DNA of 64,000 nt, taken from contig CM037877.1 of the NCBI GenBank assembly GCA_021292165.1, positions 217,599,350 through 217,663,349 on the forward strand, written 5' to 3'. The position numbers were made by a program, and so were the translations under genes. Under the pieces are notes generated by a model that saw only the letters and a program-made list of their open reading frames with translations, was not told where the DNA came from and did not search any database. This document shows, piece by piece, positions 1 through 12,189 of this stretch; within the stretch, counting starts at the first letter, position 1, and each line of letters begins with the position of its first letter. The stretch is from Shinisaurus crocodilurus (lineage: Eukaryota; Chordata; Lepidosauria; Squamata; Shinisauridae).

Positions 1-27
1 CTGTTCACACAGTGGCCAACCAGCTGC

Positions 28-30
<3 letters not shown>
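1..30 (-). mobile_element. CR1/L3-like LINE 3' fragment, cut by window edge
   Basis: These bases match the segment found near the 3' end of the CR1/L3-type copies elsewhere in this window, in reverse orientation (compare 15475-15500 and, on the other strand, about 2145-2180). The copy runs off the left edge and is followed directly by a TG microsatellite. It is too short to classify alone. Confidence 0.4.

Positions 31-65
<35 letters not shown>
31..65. repeat. (TG)n microsatellite
   Basis: An uninterrupted TG dinucleotide run of about 17 units. Confidence 0.95.
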
Positions 66-66
<1 letters not shown>

Positions 67-1109
67 GGGCTTGACTCTTAATGGGATTGGGGTTTTCTGA
101 ACTGGGGAAGCTAATATACGAGCGACCCCCTCCCCAATTCTGAACTATGTCACCATCAGTAGTTTATTTACAAGCCTAAAACCCAGTCAGAGACAGCTGG
201 CATATTGGTTATATCTACATCAGAGACTTAAACTGACTGTCTTTCCCTCTCCTCATGGAATCCTGGCAACTATAGTACTGTGAGGACACCTAGGGATCTC
301 CAAGATAATGCTCAACCCCTTGATCAAACAATAACTCCCATTATTCTTTGGGCGATGCCATGATAATTAAACTATGTAGCTGACATAAGTTTGCAATGTA
401 CGGTAGTTGTGCCCATAGACAGTGCTAGTCGTAAAGCTGCATCAGTCGCCCAAAAGCAACAGCATACCCTTGCAGCTTCCCCATGCTGACTCTTTTCAGC
501 CAACTTCAAATTCTTAATTGTTGCTCCCTTCTGCTCACATATTTTCCGTCTTTACACACACACTCTCAGCTATACTCAGACCTCGCTCTGGCAGGTAGGT
601 ATGACACAAATCCCAGTGACTTGTGGTGCCTTCCACAGTGCATTTTAGCTTAAGACTAAGCTGATGGTCCACTAGTGGCTAATTACGGAAATATGTACTG
701 TTCACCACCAGCAGGCTATACAAATTCCGAGAAAGAGTGAGCTCCTTCTTCTTCACTCCACTCTCTTCACTCAGACTAGTGTATTACGTAACAATAATTT
801 AACAGGCTTTACAACGAAGTTAGAAGAAAACACATTAAAGCAAAGCTGCTTTAGTAAAAATGGAGGAACTGAACTTGGCAGCATGTCTCTACTCCTGTGT
901 TATATGAGAGAACAAACCAGTCAGTAGCATGCCCGTGCACAACTAACATACCCAGTTCAATGAAACATCATGTAAACATGATAAATAATAGCTGGGTGTA
1001 TTATCTATTTTTATTTTATTTCAGTGATTTCTGCATTGCCTTTCTACACCAGAGTGTACTCAAGACCTCTCATAATAAAACAAGTACACATCATAAAATA
1101 CAGTAATAA
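66..1109. other. no recognisable feature
   Basis: I see no gene, known repeat or long reading frame here. The sequence is of ordinary complexity with scattered short A/T-rich runs. Confidence 0.5.
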
Positions 1110-1440
1110 AAACAAATTCTAAATGGCTTAGAGCCAGGATATCTGAAAGACTGTACCTCCCAGATCACTCTGCTCGTAGGTTGACATCATCTTTGGGGAA
1201 CCAGTTATATGGCCCAACACCTAAACAGGTTCATAATGAAAGGGCCTTTTCTGTGGCAACACCCAGGTTTTGGAATTCCCTCCTAAATGAGGTGAGACTA
1301 GCTCCATCCCTGATGGTTAGGCAGCAGTGGAAATATTCCTTTTCTGCTTGGCTTTTAATGGTTTTTAATATAGGATTGAAGTTCTGAGCTCTGCTCCCAT
1401 TGATTTCAAGGTCTTAGTTTTAAATTTTGTTATTTGATAT
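1110..1440 (+). mobile_element. L2-type LINE relic, ORF2 C-terminus
   Basis: The forward translation around 1220-1350 reads like the C-terminal end of L2 ORF2: AFSVATPRFWNSLLNEVRLA, then APSLM. The intact L2 at 31271-34294 ends with the closely similar AFSVAAPTLWNSLPSDLRHA. Stops and lost spacing show it is an old relic. Only the last part of ORF2 and some 3' UTR remain. Confidence 0.65.
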
Positions 1441-1544
1441 ATGACTTGGCCTGTTTGTTCACCCTTTTTCAAAAGTTCTTCACTGTTTTGGTTTCTACTA
1501 CCTGCTCCTTCTTTTAATCAGGGCTTTTTTCTCCTTCCTAGAGT

Positions 1545-2235
1545 GGTCCTAACCAATCATACATGTGTGCAATACATCTATTGTGCAATCACACTTGGAT
1601 ACTGTGCTCATTTCTGGTCACCGCACCTAAAAAAGGATATTGTGGAGTTGGAAAAAGTGCAGAAAAAGGCAGCCAAAATGATCAAGGGGCTATGAGGAAA
1701 GGTTACAACAACTGGGACTGTTTAACTTAGAAAAAAGTTGAGTAAGGGGAGATATGATAGGGGTGTACAAAATTATGTGTCGTGTGGAGAAAGCAGATAG
1801 GGAAACATTTTTCTCCCTCTCTCATACTAATACTAGAACCTGAGGTCATCCCATGAATCTGAATGGTGGGAGATTCAGGACAGATAAAATGAAGTACTTC
1901 TTCACACAGCCCTTAATTAAACTACAGAATTTGTTACCACAAGATGTAGTGATGGCCACCACTTTGGATGGCTTTAAAAGGGGATTAGATAAATTCATGG
2001 AGGATAAGGCTAATAATGGCTACTAGTCCTTATGGCTATATATTGTGTCCAGTATCAAAGGCAGTATGCCTATGTACACCAGTTGCTGGGGAACACAACC
2101 AGGAAAGTACTATTGCATTCATGTCCTACTTATGGGATTTCCATGGGCAGCTGGCTAGACACTGTGTGAACAGAATGCTGGACTAGATGGAGCCTTGGTC
2201 TGTCCCAACATGGCTCTTCTTATGTTTTTATGTAG
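1545..2235 (+). mobile_element. CR1/L3-clade LINE 3' end
   Basis: The translation includes the CR1-type C-terminal block LGYCAHFWSPHLKKDIVELE followed by KVQKKAAKMIKGL. Downstream are the degraded remainder of ORF2 (a block resembling FKRGLDKFMEDKANNGY at about 1975-2025) and the 3' UTR ending near GGCTCTTCTTATG. The reading frame is broken by stops and indels. Reverse copies of the same 3' UTR lie at 15422-15765 and 50541-50695, and a forward copy at 24666-24968. Confidence 0.75.
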
Positions 2236-2953
2236 CTGAATTACATGCAAATGTGGACAGGGATGTGTGTGCACTGTGCACACCCATAGTGAACATACCA
2301 CCCAGTGAGATGTGTACCACGAGGCAATGGTTTGGATCTGATTGGAATTCTCAAGGAGTATTTACAGCATAAACATATCACTTTTGTATAACAATTCAAT
2401 CAGGGCAGTGGCATGATAAGCAATGCAATAGTCATTAAACAAGGTTGTTAATGCTCCAAAATACTGTCTTGCTGATGGATGGCTCAGGTATCCTATTCAT
2501 TATAAATTAAAGTGCAGCAAAAATCCATTTGCTACTAGGCACTCAAGATGTTATTACTGTTTAATGGCACCCTAGCCCTGTACAGTGCAGTGCAAACATA
2601 TGATAGGAAAAGCTCGAGAGCTAATCCAGAAGAAAAATGTAGTTGTATTTAATTTCACCATAGTCTTTTATCTTGGGAGTTCAAAGCATACATACATGCA
2701 TTTGTGAAAGGGAATCATTCTTGGAGCACCTGTTCATTACAACTCCAGCTTCCCCTGGCAGGCAAGAAGAACTGATACACTTCACGTTGCTCTGATGTTT
2801 ACTAGAACATACAATATTGCACACCATATACAACCCTTGGCACCAGCCCCCCACACACCAGAGCTAAACTGAAGTTGGAACATCATTCAATTTGACAAAC
2901 TGAAATTTGAAAAAAACAAAAATCTTGAGTCTGCATTTGTGGTAGCTATCAGA
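2236..2953. other. no recognisable feature
   Basis: Nothing identifiable on either strand. Confidence 0.5.
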
Positions 2954-3672
2954 GGGCAGTATCCAATACTTTGCTAGAGGGAATGACCACTAATTAGGGA
3001 TATACAGATTTTGTTTAAACCGTTCTGTGCGTTTCGCAGATTGTCAGGTGTCTGCTCATTAACACAATTGTCCGCTCATTAACATAATAGTCTGTTCATT
3101 AACACAGTCTGATTTCTACTCCGCCTTGGAAAAGTATGCGAAACGTCCACCACAATTTATGGAACATTCGCCAGTATGCAACATTTTGCTGGAGAAATTG
3201 GAGATGTATAAAACGTTGTTGTTGGATTTTTAAGGTGTATATATCGGCATATTTTCCAGTAACTTTTGTGCGACTAAATTTGCATGCAGTTCTGGAAAGT
3301 AAACAAAACAGTCCACAAGTCCACGGAATCGTCACTACTTGGAAAATGCCAGTCGGCTGCAGAATCCACAGGTCGAATTCATAGAAATCCAGAGTCATTT
3401 GAATCTATTTCAGATTTCTCTGACATCCCTACTGAGTGCTAGTGCATTGTCTACCATGGCCACAAACTAGCCAAAACTACTGCTTCAGGAATGGGACAAG
3501 TCAGAGGAAGCTGCAGAAGGAAGCTCCACTGAAGTGTCCCATTCCAGAAGTGGTAGTCTCAGCTAGTTTCCTGGGTAGCTCTATGAAGTACTAGTTTTCC
3601 ATTGTACTTGTGGTTGTTCTCTTTAGTGCAATGAATCTAGAGCTGGCAGGTTACCAGCATTGGATACTGCCC
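2954..3672. mobile_element. foldback DNA element, GGGCAGTATCCAAT termini
   Basis: The left end reads GGGCAGTATCCAAT and the right end is its reverse complement, ATTGGATACTGCCC. The same termini bound a second element at 28512-28873, whose arms pair over most of their length. This copy is interrupted at 2995-3431 by a different element. A three-base flanking repeat (aga) may be a target duplication but is too short to rely on. Confidence 0.6.
2995..3431 (-). mobile_element. AT-rich hAT-like non-autonomous element (TAGGGAT family), nested
   Basis: It starts TAGGGATATACAGA and ends TCTGACATCCCTA, an imperfect terminal inverted repeat. The right arm resembles the left end of the copy at 30015 and the fragment at 6365. 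A clear 8-bp duplication is not visible for this copy. Assignment to hAT rests on the relatives at 30015-34671 and 52903-53281, which do show 8-bp duplications. It sits inside the foldback element at 2954-3672. Confidence 0.6.
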
Positions 3673-6364
3673 AGAGATCAGTGGTAAACGATGAGTGCCA
3701 ATACTCGAAGTTCAGTGGTAAAGCAAGGTTCAGCCAAAGAAGTTTGGAGCTGAAATTTGGAGATTGGGATAGAAATTCATCAAATGTGCACACTTCATTT
3801 TCTCTCTAGTGCATATACTTACATCTGTCCTGTGGGAATTAATGTGTTATACAAGTGCTTTGGCTAGATTATCCCATGATCAGGATTAGAATTCTGGAGT
3901 TAGCCATCTAATTGAATAGATGAAGAAACCCACAATTCCCTTCAGGGAGCAATTCATTATTTTTTACCCTAACATATCACACAGAATGCTTGGAAAGAGA
4001 CAGTGAAGTACTAAGTAGTAGTGCCAAGCTGAAATGGAGAGCATGTTTTATGAACATTTTCACTCCCTGCAAAATATGCCTCACTTTTCAGTGATTTTTT
4101 TACACCCCTTTGCAAAAGGGTATAAAAGCAAGGGGGCTGTTGCCAGGAGGAAAAGAGAACAAATCCCTATTACCAAGGTAACTGGTTCAACATGCCTCAT
4201 CCCAATCTAGTCACACTTAGTAAGGCAAAATGTAAATGGAAGGAACATTTGGATGTCTATCCCCACCCCATCCATATTCTTCTCCAACTACTCATGTGTG
4301 ACTAGAGGTAGAGTGGAATGAAATCTTGCTGCACAGGACTGGCAGACAATGAAGCTGCCAGTGCAACATAGCAAGGTAGGGAGCATCAGCCTAGTAGCCC
4401 TCCACCCACCCCCCGCCAGCAGCATAGAAATTATTAATAACAAAAACTAAACCTGAATTGGCTCTTTATACTTCTCCCATCAACTATTTGAGTGAATATA
4501 GCTTGCAGCAGCTTATGGTGCAATGGCATCAAGATGACTTTTAAGTATACAGAAGCTCAAACCAGATGGTTTAACCTAGAAGGTAAGGCACCAGAGCCTG
4601 GCCACTGGGGACTCTAGTTCAAATGGAGGCCTTACATGGCAAGTGATGCCTTGCACAGGCAAATTTAACATCATCTTTGGCCAAGAAGAAGAAGTAGAAT
4701 CTGTAGATTGGTGGCATATGGATGGGCCACATCCTTACCTAAGGTGACCCACACTGGTGGAACCACCACCATTTTAGGACATTATTTCAAGAGAAGATGG
4801 AGGGGGAAAGAGCCAGTAGGAGAAAGAGAAATAGAAGGAGGAAAATGGGGTTGTTTTTTTAAATGAACCTCATATTTCAGCTTGGGTGTTAAGTGGTGGC
4901 TTCTGGATCTTGAGGCACTGAAGACTACTTTAGCCATTGATTGGTTTCACAGTTGCCATGGGATTTCTTTGGTAATGAGAATATTACCAAAGGCAAGAAT
5001 ATTTATGAACTTGAGTCACAGCTATTCCTCCTACAACTCCAATTTGAGTCATTATTTCCCAACCTTTCCCAGCATGTGGATAGGAGAGCTGGAACTAGAT
5101 GCAGGCAAGTGTAACATCATATTCAGTCAGTGCCTTTAGCCCTCCCATTGCTTCTGTAATTATAGCTAACTTTGTAAGTGTTGCCTGTGTGAGAAAAGGG
5201 AAGATTTCCTGAGGTGTATCTCAAAATGGAGTCTGACACAGAGTGACCAGACAGCGATTTGATCTTTTCTGTCTCTTTCTTTTTCCTGCTGCCAGGAGAG
5301 CAACTGCACAAATCTTTTTATGATTGTCTGAAATGATCCTTCTATCTGGAGTAGAACATAGTAATGTTTCTAGAAAAAAGAAAGATCCACATCCAGGAAT
5401 GTTATCTTTCTCCCCCAGGCAGGGCTCCTATTCTTTAAATAGCTGCATAATAGGCAGAAATTCAGCATGTGAAACTTTCACAATCACTGCATCATAAGAA
5501 AACAACAACAACATTGCAGATGTTTCTGCCTTTTGCAGTTGAAGACACAGGAGACAGCAACAATATTCAGATCATTATATGAATTTGTTGCCAAATCTGT
5601 CTGGTCCTTGAGAAGCAAAAGATTATTCTGGCTGTAGTTCACAACCCAAATGATTGAGCATTCCCACTGACTCTAATAGGACTATTCCAAAAGTAGTAAG
5701 GGGCCTGAGTCTACAGAGAAGCTGGGATGGGGAATAAACTTTTTTTTAATTACTCTTGCCACTTTTTTGTTGGTCCAGCTCTTATGCCTTAATGGACAAT
5801 CTTAGTGCCATTTACTGCTTCAAAACAACTTGGTGTGTTTTATTTTCACAAAAACATTTTAAAGGTTTTGATGAGTCGTCAAGATTAAAGCAGAAGGGCA
5901 TCCTCAACATAATTTGTATTGATCGCTTGGAATCTATGTATTTTTAAAATGATATGTAACAGCTGATGATAAATCGGTGTGCTCTGGTTGCTTGCATGAC
6001 TAGGGTGGTGGAAGGCAAATGAATATGGCCCATCTATCAAAGTTTGGCATCTGTGTTTGGAGGAAAAAGCATCTTCCTCCACCTTCTGCACTCCTACCCA
6101 GCCGTATATTCATCTATGTATATAATTCATATTTGTTACTGGATAGTCATTTAAAGTGCAAAATATTGACACAGACTTTCAGGGCCCTGATCTTGTAGGA
6201 AACTGTTTATTTAGCAGTAATGCCTCTGCTACATCCTGATGTAGCATCTTTCCGATACGCAGTGGTGTACAGGTAAATATTGAAGCTCAGCACTCATCAT
6301 GATAGTCCCCATAACCGTGCCCCTAAGGAGAGTCCAAAATTCTAGGCAGCTGTGTGTTGATTCT
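3673..6364. other. no recognisable feature
   Basis: About 2.7 kb without a recognisable gene or repeat. Short reading frames here have no family resemblance and no codon periodicity that I can see. Confidence 0.45.
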
Positions 6365-6565
6365 CAGGATGTCAGAGAAATCCTCAATGGATTCAAATGA
6401 ATTCAGATTCCTATGAATTCGACCCATGGAGTCTGCAGCAGACCAGCTTTTTCCAAGTCATGCAGATTCTGCAGACCTGCAGACAATTTTTTAACTTTTC
6501 AAATTTGCAAATTTTTAAACACAAATTTAGGCATACAAATATATAAAGCGGGGGGGGGGGGACCA
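6365..6565 (+). mobile_element. fragment of AT-rich TAGGGATGTCAGAG hAT-like family
   Basis: The start GGATGTCAGAGAAATCC and the following 150 bases match the end of the 17033-17465 element read in reverse, and the left end of the composite element at 30015. Only one terminus is present. The copy fades into a poly-G run near 6550. Confidence 0.55.
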
Positions 6566-7152
6566 CTGACCAAAAATGTGTATTTCCCCCAATATGTTGG
6601 GACTGGAAAGCAGAATGGAAGCATACTCTGCATTCTGCCATCAGCCAGGAGATCTAGGGCTACTGGGGGGCTGCAACTTCTGCTTCCTAGGAATGACATC
6701 AAGCCAAGGGTGGATCAACATGGCCCATCCAATGGCCAGAGAAAGAGCAGTGGCAGGGTGCTTGCCTCGCTTCCCCCTCCCTGCCAGAAAGAAGACTCTG
6801 CTTCAACTGATAGTTGCTTGGGACTGCAGAAGGAAGGGGAAAGAACGCTATAGCCCCATCCAAAGGGCTAAGGAACAAGAGCCTCATTCAAGCAAGAACA
6901 GCAGCAAGGGAAGAACAGCCTGGCCTGAAGTGCACTGAAATGCCTGCTTATAGCTCACCACCTTGTTCTGGACTTGAAAAACTGATCTCTCCCCGCTTCC
7001 TTTTCCCTCCACTCCCCTTCCCATGTGTGTCCTGTCTTTTTAGTTTGTAAGCCTGATGGGAGGGCCTCTCTCTCTCTCATTAATTGATGTGAACCACTTT
7101 GGGAGACAATTATATGAAAAGCGGGATACAAATGCAGTAAATAAATATCCAT
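6566..7152 (+). mobile_element. probable LINE/SINE-derived repeat with AAATA-type tail
   Basis: The last about 100 bases, from a TAGTTTGTAAGCC motif to the AGTAAATAAATA tail, have the form of an L2-like 3' end. A pyrimidine-rich stretch is followed by GTGAACCACTTTGGGAG, an AAAGCGGG complement and an A-rich microsatellite tail. The region from 6600 to 7040 is GC-richer and possibly part of the same element. The family is not certain. Confidence 0.4.
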
Positions 7153-9544
7153 TGTTTTTAACTTTTAATGTCAGCAGCCCAGAGAGCTTTCATTAATTCC
7201 CACTGACTGAACTCAATAGAACTTAATGGCAATATGTAAGATTGCTATTGGTTGCCATTTTGTCTAATAAATACTGCTGCCCTACTTTTCAAGGCCTTTT
7301 ACTTTCATAGACAAATTCATGCTGGGTGAAAATGAAAACATCAGGCAATTATTGGAAAAAGAGATCTCCAATCAGAATTTTTAGATGCATCTTAGAGATG
7401 CCCCTGAGAGTACCCCCATGGTGCTTCTTTACTTGGTAACAGGAATGTTTCCCATGGTAACAGGAGTGTATTCCTGTATTTTCAATTACTGGATTAAAAT
7501 CTCTTTGATCAATGATGGATGCTGAAGAGTTTGCCCAAATGCTGGCTGTAGCATCAGAGTTCTATGAATAGGGCTCCAGAACACCAGCTGACTTATCCAG
7601 TGCTTCAGGGAAATCTTTTCAGGGCTGCCTTCTTGGCATCAAACTGGTAGTGGCCAAAGCAGTATCTAAAAATAGATAGAAAGAGGCCTTAGCCCCACCC
7701 CATAGCATGGCTCAAGCCAGCTTCCCTTCAGCAGGGAGCCTTTTCTACTTGTGGAGGCTTCCACACACTACTGGGAACCATGATGGGAACCTTTTATGTG
7801 TGTGCAGAGGGGCGGGGGCAGGGGGAAGAATCCAGATCGGAGTGGGGGAGGGGTTTAACCCTTTCCTCCCACACCAGTTCCACATTGAAAATGGCCTCTG
7901 AAAGCTGTTATTTGCCCCAACTGGAAAAATCTATGCAGACAGTTGGGGAATAAAGTTCCTTATGGAATCTAGTTTGACCCATACGATGCCCCCTTTTCAA
8001 CTAAGGTCACAGGAGAAGTATATAGTACTCTTAAACAAGCCTGTATCAGATTAAGTCTGTATCAAACTAAGGGCTATTCCAACCCATGCAAATTGGGTCC
8101 ATTCACTAGTTTACAAATAAAAGAACATTCATGGCAAGTGAAACCCAGACAGTAAACATCCTGCTTAGCAATGCCAAACTGCAGACCAACTGTACTGTAA
8201 ATAAAAGATCATAACATGCTGTTGATATTATACACCAACATATTCAACTAAAGGATATGTGCTTAGAATTTGCTTTGCGATTAAGAAAATTTCCTTACAT
8301 AAAAATACGGTACACTACTCTAAGCAGAGTGATAAAGCATATTCATTCTTTGAATGCACAAACATCATTCCTTTATACATAGGTTTTAGTGTAAAGTTTA
8401 AAGGATGACTTTCATATCAACATTGAAACAAAACAAAACAAAAGCATGTAAAAGGGAACTGTCAACAAGAAACACAGCCTGTTTGAATCTGTCTTTATTG
8501 TGGGAAGAAACACCACATTCTAGATGTTTGTTAATATACAGTTCATTAAACTATTAATACACCGTTCATTAAGCTAGAAACAACTATCATTTGCAAACAA
8601 CAATTCATTAGTCTTAATGGGAGTTAATAAAGTTCCTAGGCCAGGATTAATCAGAGAATTAATTACAATATACTAATCAGGGGGAGAAAAATCCAGTTCA
8701 TCAGTCAAATATATTTATCCTATTCACAAGCTGGGAAGCATAAATAATTTCCAAAAAGAAAATAGCTCTTCAGCAGACTGTATTGTCACATGCTGCAGAA
8801 CCTGGATGCCTTACAAGTGGATTTCTATTGATTTTTTGCAAGTAAATTTACTAAAACAAACACTTTTGTTTCTCATTTCACAGTTACTAGGCCTGTGACT
8901 AGAGAAGTAATTAAACAAGGTTATAATAGGAAGAATTAACTCCTCTCTCCTCCTACTATTGCTTCTTCTGATACCAGGAGAAATAAATAGCATGTCAAAA
9001 ATAAATAGCATGCTAATTGGAAACTTTTTTTTTTTTTTGCTCTGGCTGACCTTTGGCCTGACCAGTGTTTCAATTTATTATACCTTGATTTTTCTTGCTG
9101 CTCTTGGTTGCATTTTCTTAATTGATTGATTGATTGTTTCTTTACGGTCATAGACCAAAACCAATTTTCTTAATTTGTTTTTAATTGTGATTTTTAAAAA
9201 AAATATATGCTGTTGTTAGCTGCCATAGATATTTCATGAGAAATGCAGGGACAGGACATACATTTTTAGCACAAATAAATACATCAATCAATCAATCAAT
9301 CTAATCTTCTGCCAGCATGCCAGAGTGAAGCAAATGTCTGGACAAAGTGTGGGGAAAAGTAAGACTTTTTGAATCTGTGCATAACAATATAGAATAAGAA
9401 TAATTTTGATGAGGATTTGAATTAATACTCACAAACAGTTCAGAAATTCATCTTATATTTCTTATAGACCAAAAAAGAGTGGAACTAAATGTGATGCTGG
9501 TGTCCTGTCTAGCTTGGCTCAGGTTAGATCTTTCTAGCTTGGCT
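7153..9544. other. mostly unidentified; LINE-like tail near 9170-9302
   Basis: No gene seen. Short tetranucleotide repeats occur at about 9121-9136 (TTGA) and 9284-9302 (AATC). The second follows a stretch resembling a LINE 3' tail. A near-direct repeat lies at 7432-7472 (GGTAACAGGA units). Confidence 0.4.
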
Positions 9545-9566
9545 CAGATTGGGTTAACCCAATCTG
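9545..9566. repeat. 22-bp perfect palindrome
   Basis: CAGATTGGGTT is followed at once by its exact reverse complement AACCCAATCTG, with no spacer. The centre GGTTAACC resembles an HNF1-type half-site pair. That is a resemblance only. Confidence 0.7.
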
Positions 9567-10325
9567 AAGCAGTTGCATTTACTTGACAGGCAAGGCAAAA
9601 TCAAGCCCAGCTATGCAAGATTGTGAGGCAGAGGGGACCCTGGACAGATATATGCTGGCTGGAAGTCACTCAGAAAGAGCTCTTGTCTCAGCAACATGCA
9701 GAGGTCTTCCAAGGCTTTATAAAGGCTGGCTGATCTGGGCCTGCTATTAACCCCACCCCCACTCAGGAGTTGTCTGTCTCTTGAAGGACCACTCTCTTGC
9801 CTAGAAGGTCCTGGGTAACAGACAGTAGCTCACTGGATGATGCCTCCTCCACCTCTGAGGCCAGAGAACATGAGGCCTAGACACAGAGTTGCCACCAAAG
9901 CTGCCACTCCAAAACTAGAATGGTGCAGAAAGAGGTTAACTAGAAAAACCCAGACCCTGCTCTTCTTGCTATCTACCTGCATACGTATGTTTCTGTTTTG
10001 ATTGTGGGGCAGGTTGTTGGCTCTTTGCAGCTGGATGAGCCAAGTGCCTGGGCATGGAGGCAGCCTTGTTTGGTAACTGGAGCCTTGTTTGGTAACATGA
10101 GGAAGAGGCATAGAAGGACTTGCCTTACTGGGGTGACATCAAATAGGGATACCCCTTTGGGGTGTCATGAGGGTGGGAGCATTCCCCCTGCCATCCAGTA
10201 ACTGGAAGTTTGGCCAAGCTCTGTGTGAGTGGTAGACCTCTGTCCCTAGCATAGGCTGAGGGTCTGGGTGGAGGAAGCTGGTGGTGGTGAGGTCCTCCTG
10301 AGTGGGAGTTAGGTGGAGATGCCGG
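9567..10325. other. no recognisable feature
   Basis: No gene or known repeat. A short duplication of GCCTTGTTTGGTAAC lies at about 10063-10098. Confidence 0.45.
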
Positions 10326-11101
10326 TAGGGTTGTGCCAAACAGCTGTTTTCTTGCTCGCCGGAGGCACGTCGAGCTGTCCCTCCTCCCTCGTCTCGTCAG
10401 CACTGCAATTCCGGACCAAGCATTTGTTTGCGAGCCCCTTTCTCGTTCGACGCCCATTACTTGTGCATTCAAAATGTGCAAGATGTGGGAGTAGTAATCC
10501 TACTGTTGTCCTCCCATTTCATCCGCATCTCCTAATCCTTTTCCCTCCTGCCTTGTGCAATGTAATGAGTGAGTTGATGTATGATGAATGAAAAATGATG
10601 TAATCAGATCAGGATGAAAAGAAAGGTGGTGTTTCGGGGGGCAGAAGGCAGAATGGCATGGCACACACACACACACACACACACACTGATTTTCTATGGC
10701 TGGATTCCATGTCCTTTGCTGCTTGATTCACAATCCCAAGTGGATGTAAGAAAGTAAAATGAAGATAATTACAATAGAAACTACTTGCTGGGCTGCCCCC
10801 CCCCCCATAACACACAAATGAGCACGGGCTTGCAATTTCAAAAAAATATAAAAATAATTAAATAAATAAATAAATAAATACAACGTGATGCAACGAGGCG
10901 GAAGTGACGCGATGGGACCAGCGAGCCAGTCGTGGCCAGCTCGAGCGATGCGGAGGAAGCTCCGCGCCACTCAGAAGATCGAGCTGGGGGGGGGCGCCAC
11001 CGCGGAGAGCCAAGCCGCCAGAGAGGCGAGCTCCCCCAACAACTCGGGTAAGACCACTATTCAAGTCGCTATGACCATTCAGGTTTTTGAACACAACCCT
11101 A
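10326..11101. mobile_element. CpG-rich hAT-like element, copy 1
   Basis: The left end TAGGGTTGTG and the right end CACAACCCTA form a perfect 10-bp terminal inverted repeat. Both flanks of the element are CpG-rich (about 10345-10455 and 10900-11045), while the middle is ordinary and contains a CA microsatellite and an A-rich run. GGCGGAAGTGACGCG near 10908 resembles the GGAAGTGATG core of the copies at 12420, 14320 and 61739. I see no matching 8-bp flanks, so the superfamily is an inference from termini and relatives. Confidence 0.55.
10661..10686. repeat. (CA)n microsatellite
   Basis: Thirteen CA units, uninterrupted. Confidence 0.95.
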
Positions 11102-11115
11102 ATAGTGACAGGCCT

Positions 11116-11280
11116 GTGGCTTACACTGGCTCAGCTTGTCTGAGCGTGGAAAGCTAAGCAGGGTCAGGCCTGGTTATTACTTGGATGGGAGACCCCTCCT
11201 CTAGTTTCCTGCATTGAGTAGGGGGTTGGACTCGATGGCCTTGTAGGCCCCTTCCAACTCTATGATCTATGAAATCTATA
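11116..11280 (+). mobile_element. 5S-rRNA-derived SINE with CR1-like tail, copy 1
   Basis: The 5' half contains GGAAAGCTAAGCAGGGTCAG and then CCTGGTTATTACTTGGATGG followed by GAGACC. This is the 5S rRNA segment that carries the internal RNA polymerase III control region, with only a few changes. The 3' half ends GGTTGGACTCGATGGCC, CTTCCAACTCTATGATC, which is the CR1-type 3' end. The fused 5S head and CR1 tail mark it as a 5S-class (SINE3) retroposon and not a 5S gene. Four further copies are at 14997, 22985, 42022 and 60718. Confidence 0.85.
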
Positions 11281-11653
11281 ATTAGCTCATTCTTTTAATT
11301 GGCAGGGGTGAGATGTGCTCATCTTTATTGGCCCTATTTTACTCTACTAGCCCTAACATACCATCATTGGCTGTTATAAGTGTATTTTAGCTTGTTCTTG
11401 ATAGACTCTTCAATTAATACTGCATGCGTTATAACTCCACACAGAGCAGACTTGCACCTGCTGGATAGTGTATGAGGAAGTGTTTGTAAGTGAGGATGTG
11501 CCTGTATAATGGTGGTCACGGGTAGGGATGTCAAGGTTCCGCTACTGCAGGGACCCCTTAACCTGCCTTTGGAAGATCTCTGCCTCTCCTCAAAGCCCCT
11601 CCCGTTCCAGGAGATCAAGTCCTTTTACAGCTTCCAATAGCATGGGTGTAGGC
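11281..11653 (-). other. unidentified; possibly internal sequence of the adjacent LTR element
   Basis: Read on the minus strand, the LTR at 11654-12115 would be followed by this stretch, so some of it (about 11523-11653) may be retroelement leader. I could not recognise a primer-binding site. Confidence 0.3.
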
Positions 11654-12115
11654 TGTAGACGTGGTGAATAAGTCACTCCAAACTCTCAGGGTAAACAACA
11701 ACACTTTACTTATAATATTAGGGTATTTACTTAATAGAGTGGTTATAATTCAAAAGCAAGTATGATAAAATAAAACAAACAAACAATCCAAGGTTCTCTA
11801 GTTTAACTTCAGACTACCTATCTCCTATGCAGCCAGTTTCTCTCTCTCTCTCTCTGCTTCTCCTTCTGCTTCTAGCTCTCTCTCAGCACTAACTGCTAGC
11901 TGACCACACCCCACACACATATATCCTTCCCAGGAATGGAAGGTTATAATCATGTGACTTTGAACAGGAAATCTAATTCTTAACTTCTATTGGGTAAACT
12001 AAAACTCTCAAACTCCCCCTCCCATCCTGGAGTGTTTGGGCCTTCAGGCTTCAACAAACTTAAGCCTGTGTAGGCCTCAACAAACCCAATCCTGTGTAGG
12101 CCTCAATCCCTCACA
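11654..12115 (-). mobile_element. probable LTR of a retroelement, minus strand
   Basis: On the minus strand the segment begins TGTGAGGGATTGAGG and ends GTCTACA, giving TG...CA ends. It contains a TATA-like GGATATATGTG about 180 bases in, a GA-rich stretch, and an A/T-rich zone with AAGTAAATA-type motifs before the end. A short internal duplication (GGCCTACACAGG twice) lies near the 5' end. I see no target-site duplication, so it may still be joined to degraded internal sequence on its left in plus-strand view. Ty3/gypsy or endogenous retroviral origin cannot be separated from this sequence. Confidence 0.5.
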
Positions 12116-12189
12116 AGGGAATGGATTAATTTAATGGGGAGAAGATCTCAGAGTGGTGGAAGAGCTAGATGGCTACATGCCATCCCCCT

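Noticed and set aside
11140..11190. 5S ribosomal RNA gene
   Set aside because: Only the internal control region part of 5S is present, fused to a CR1-like tail and repeated in five places. It is a SINE.
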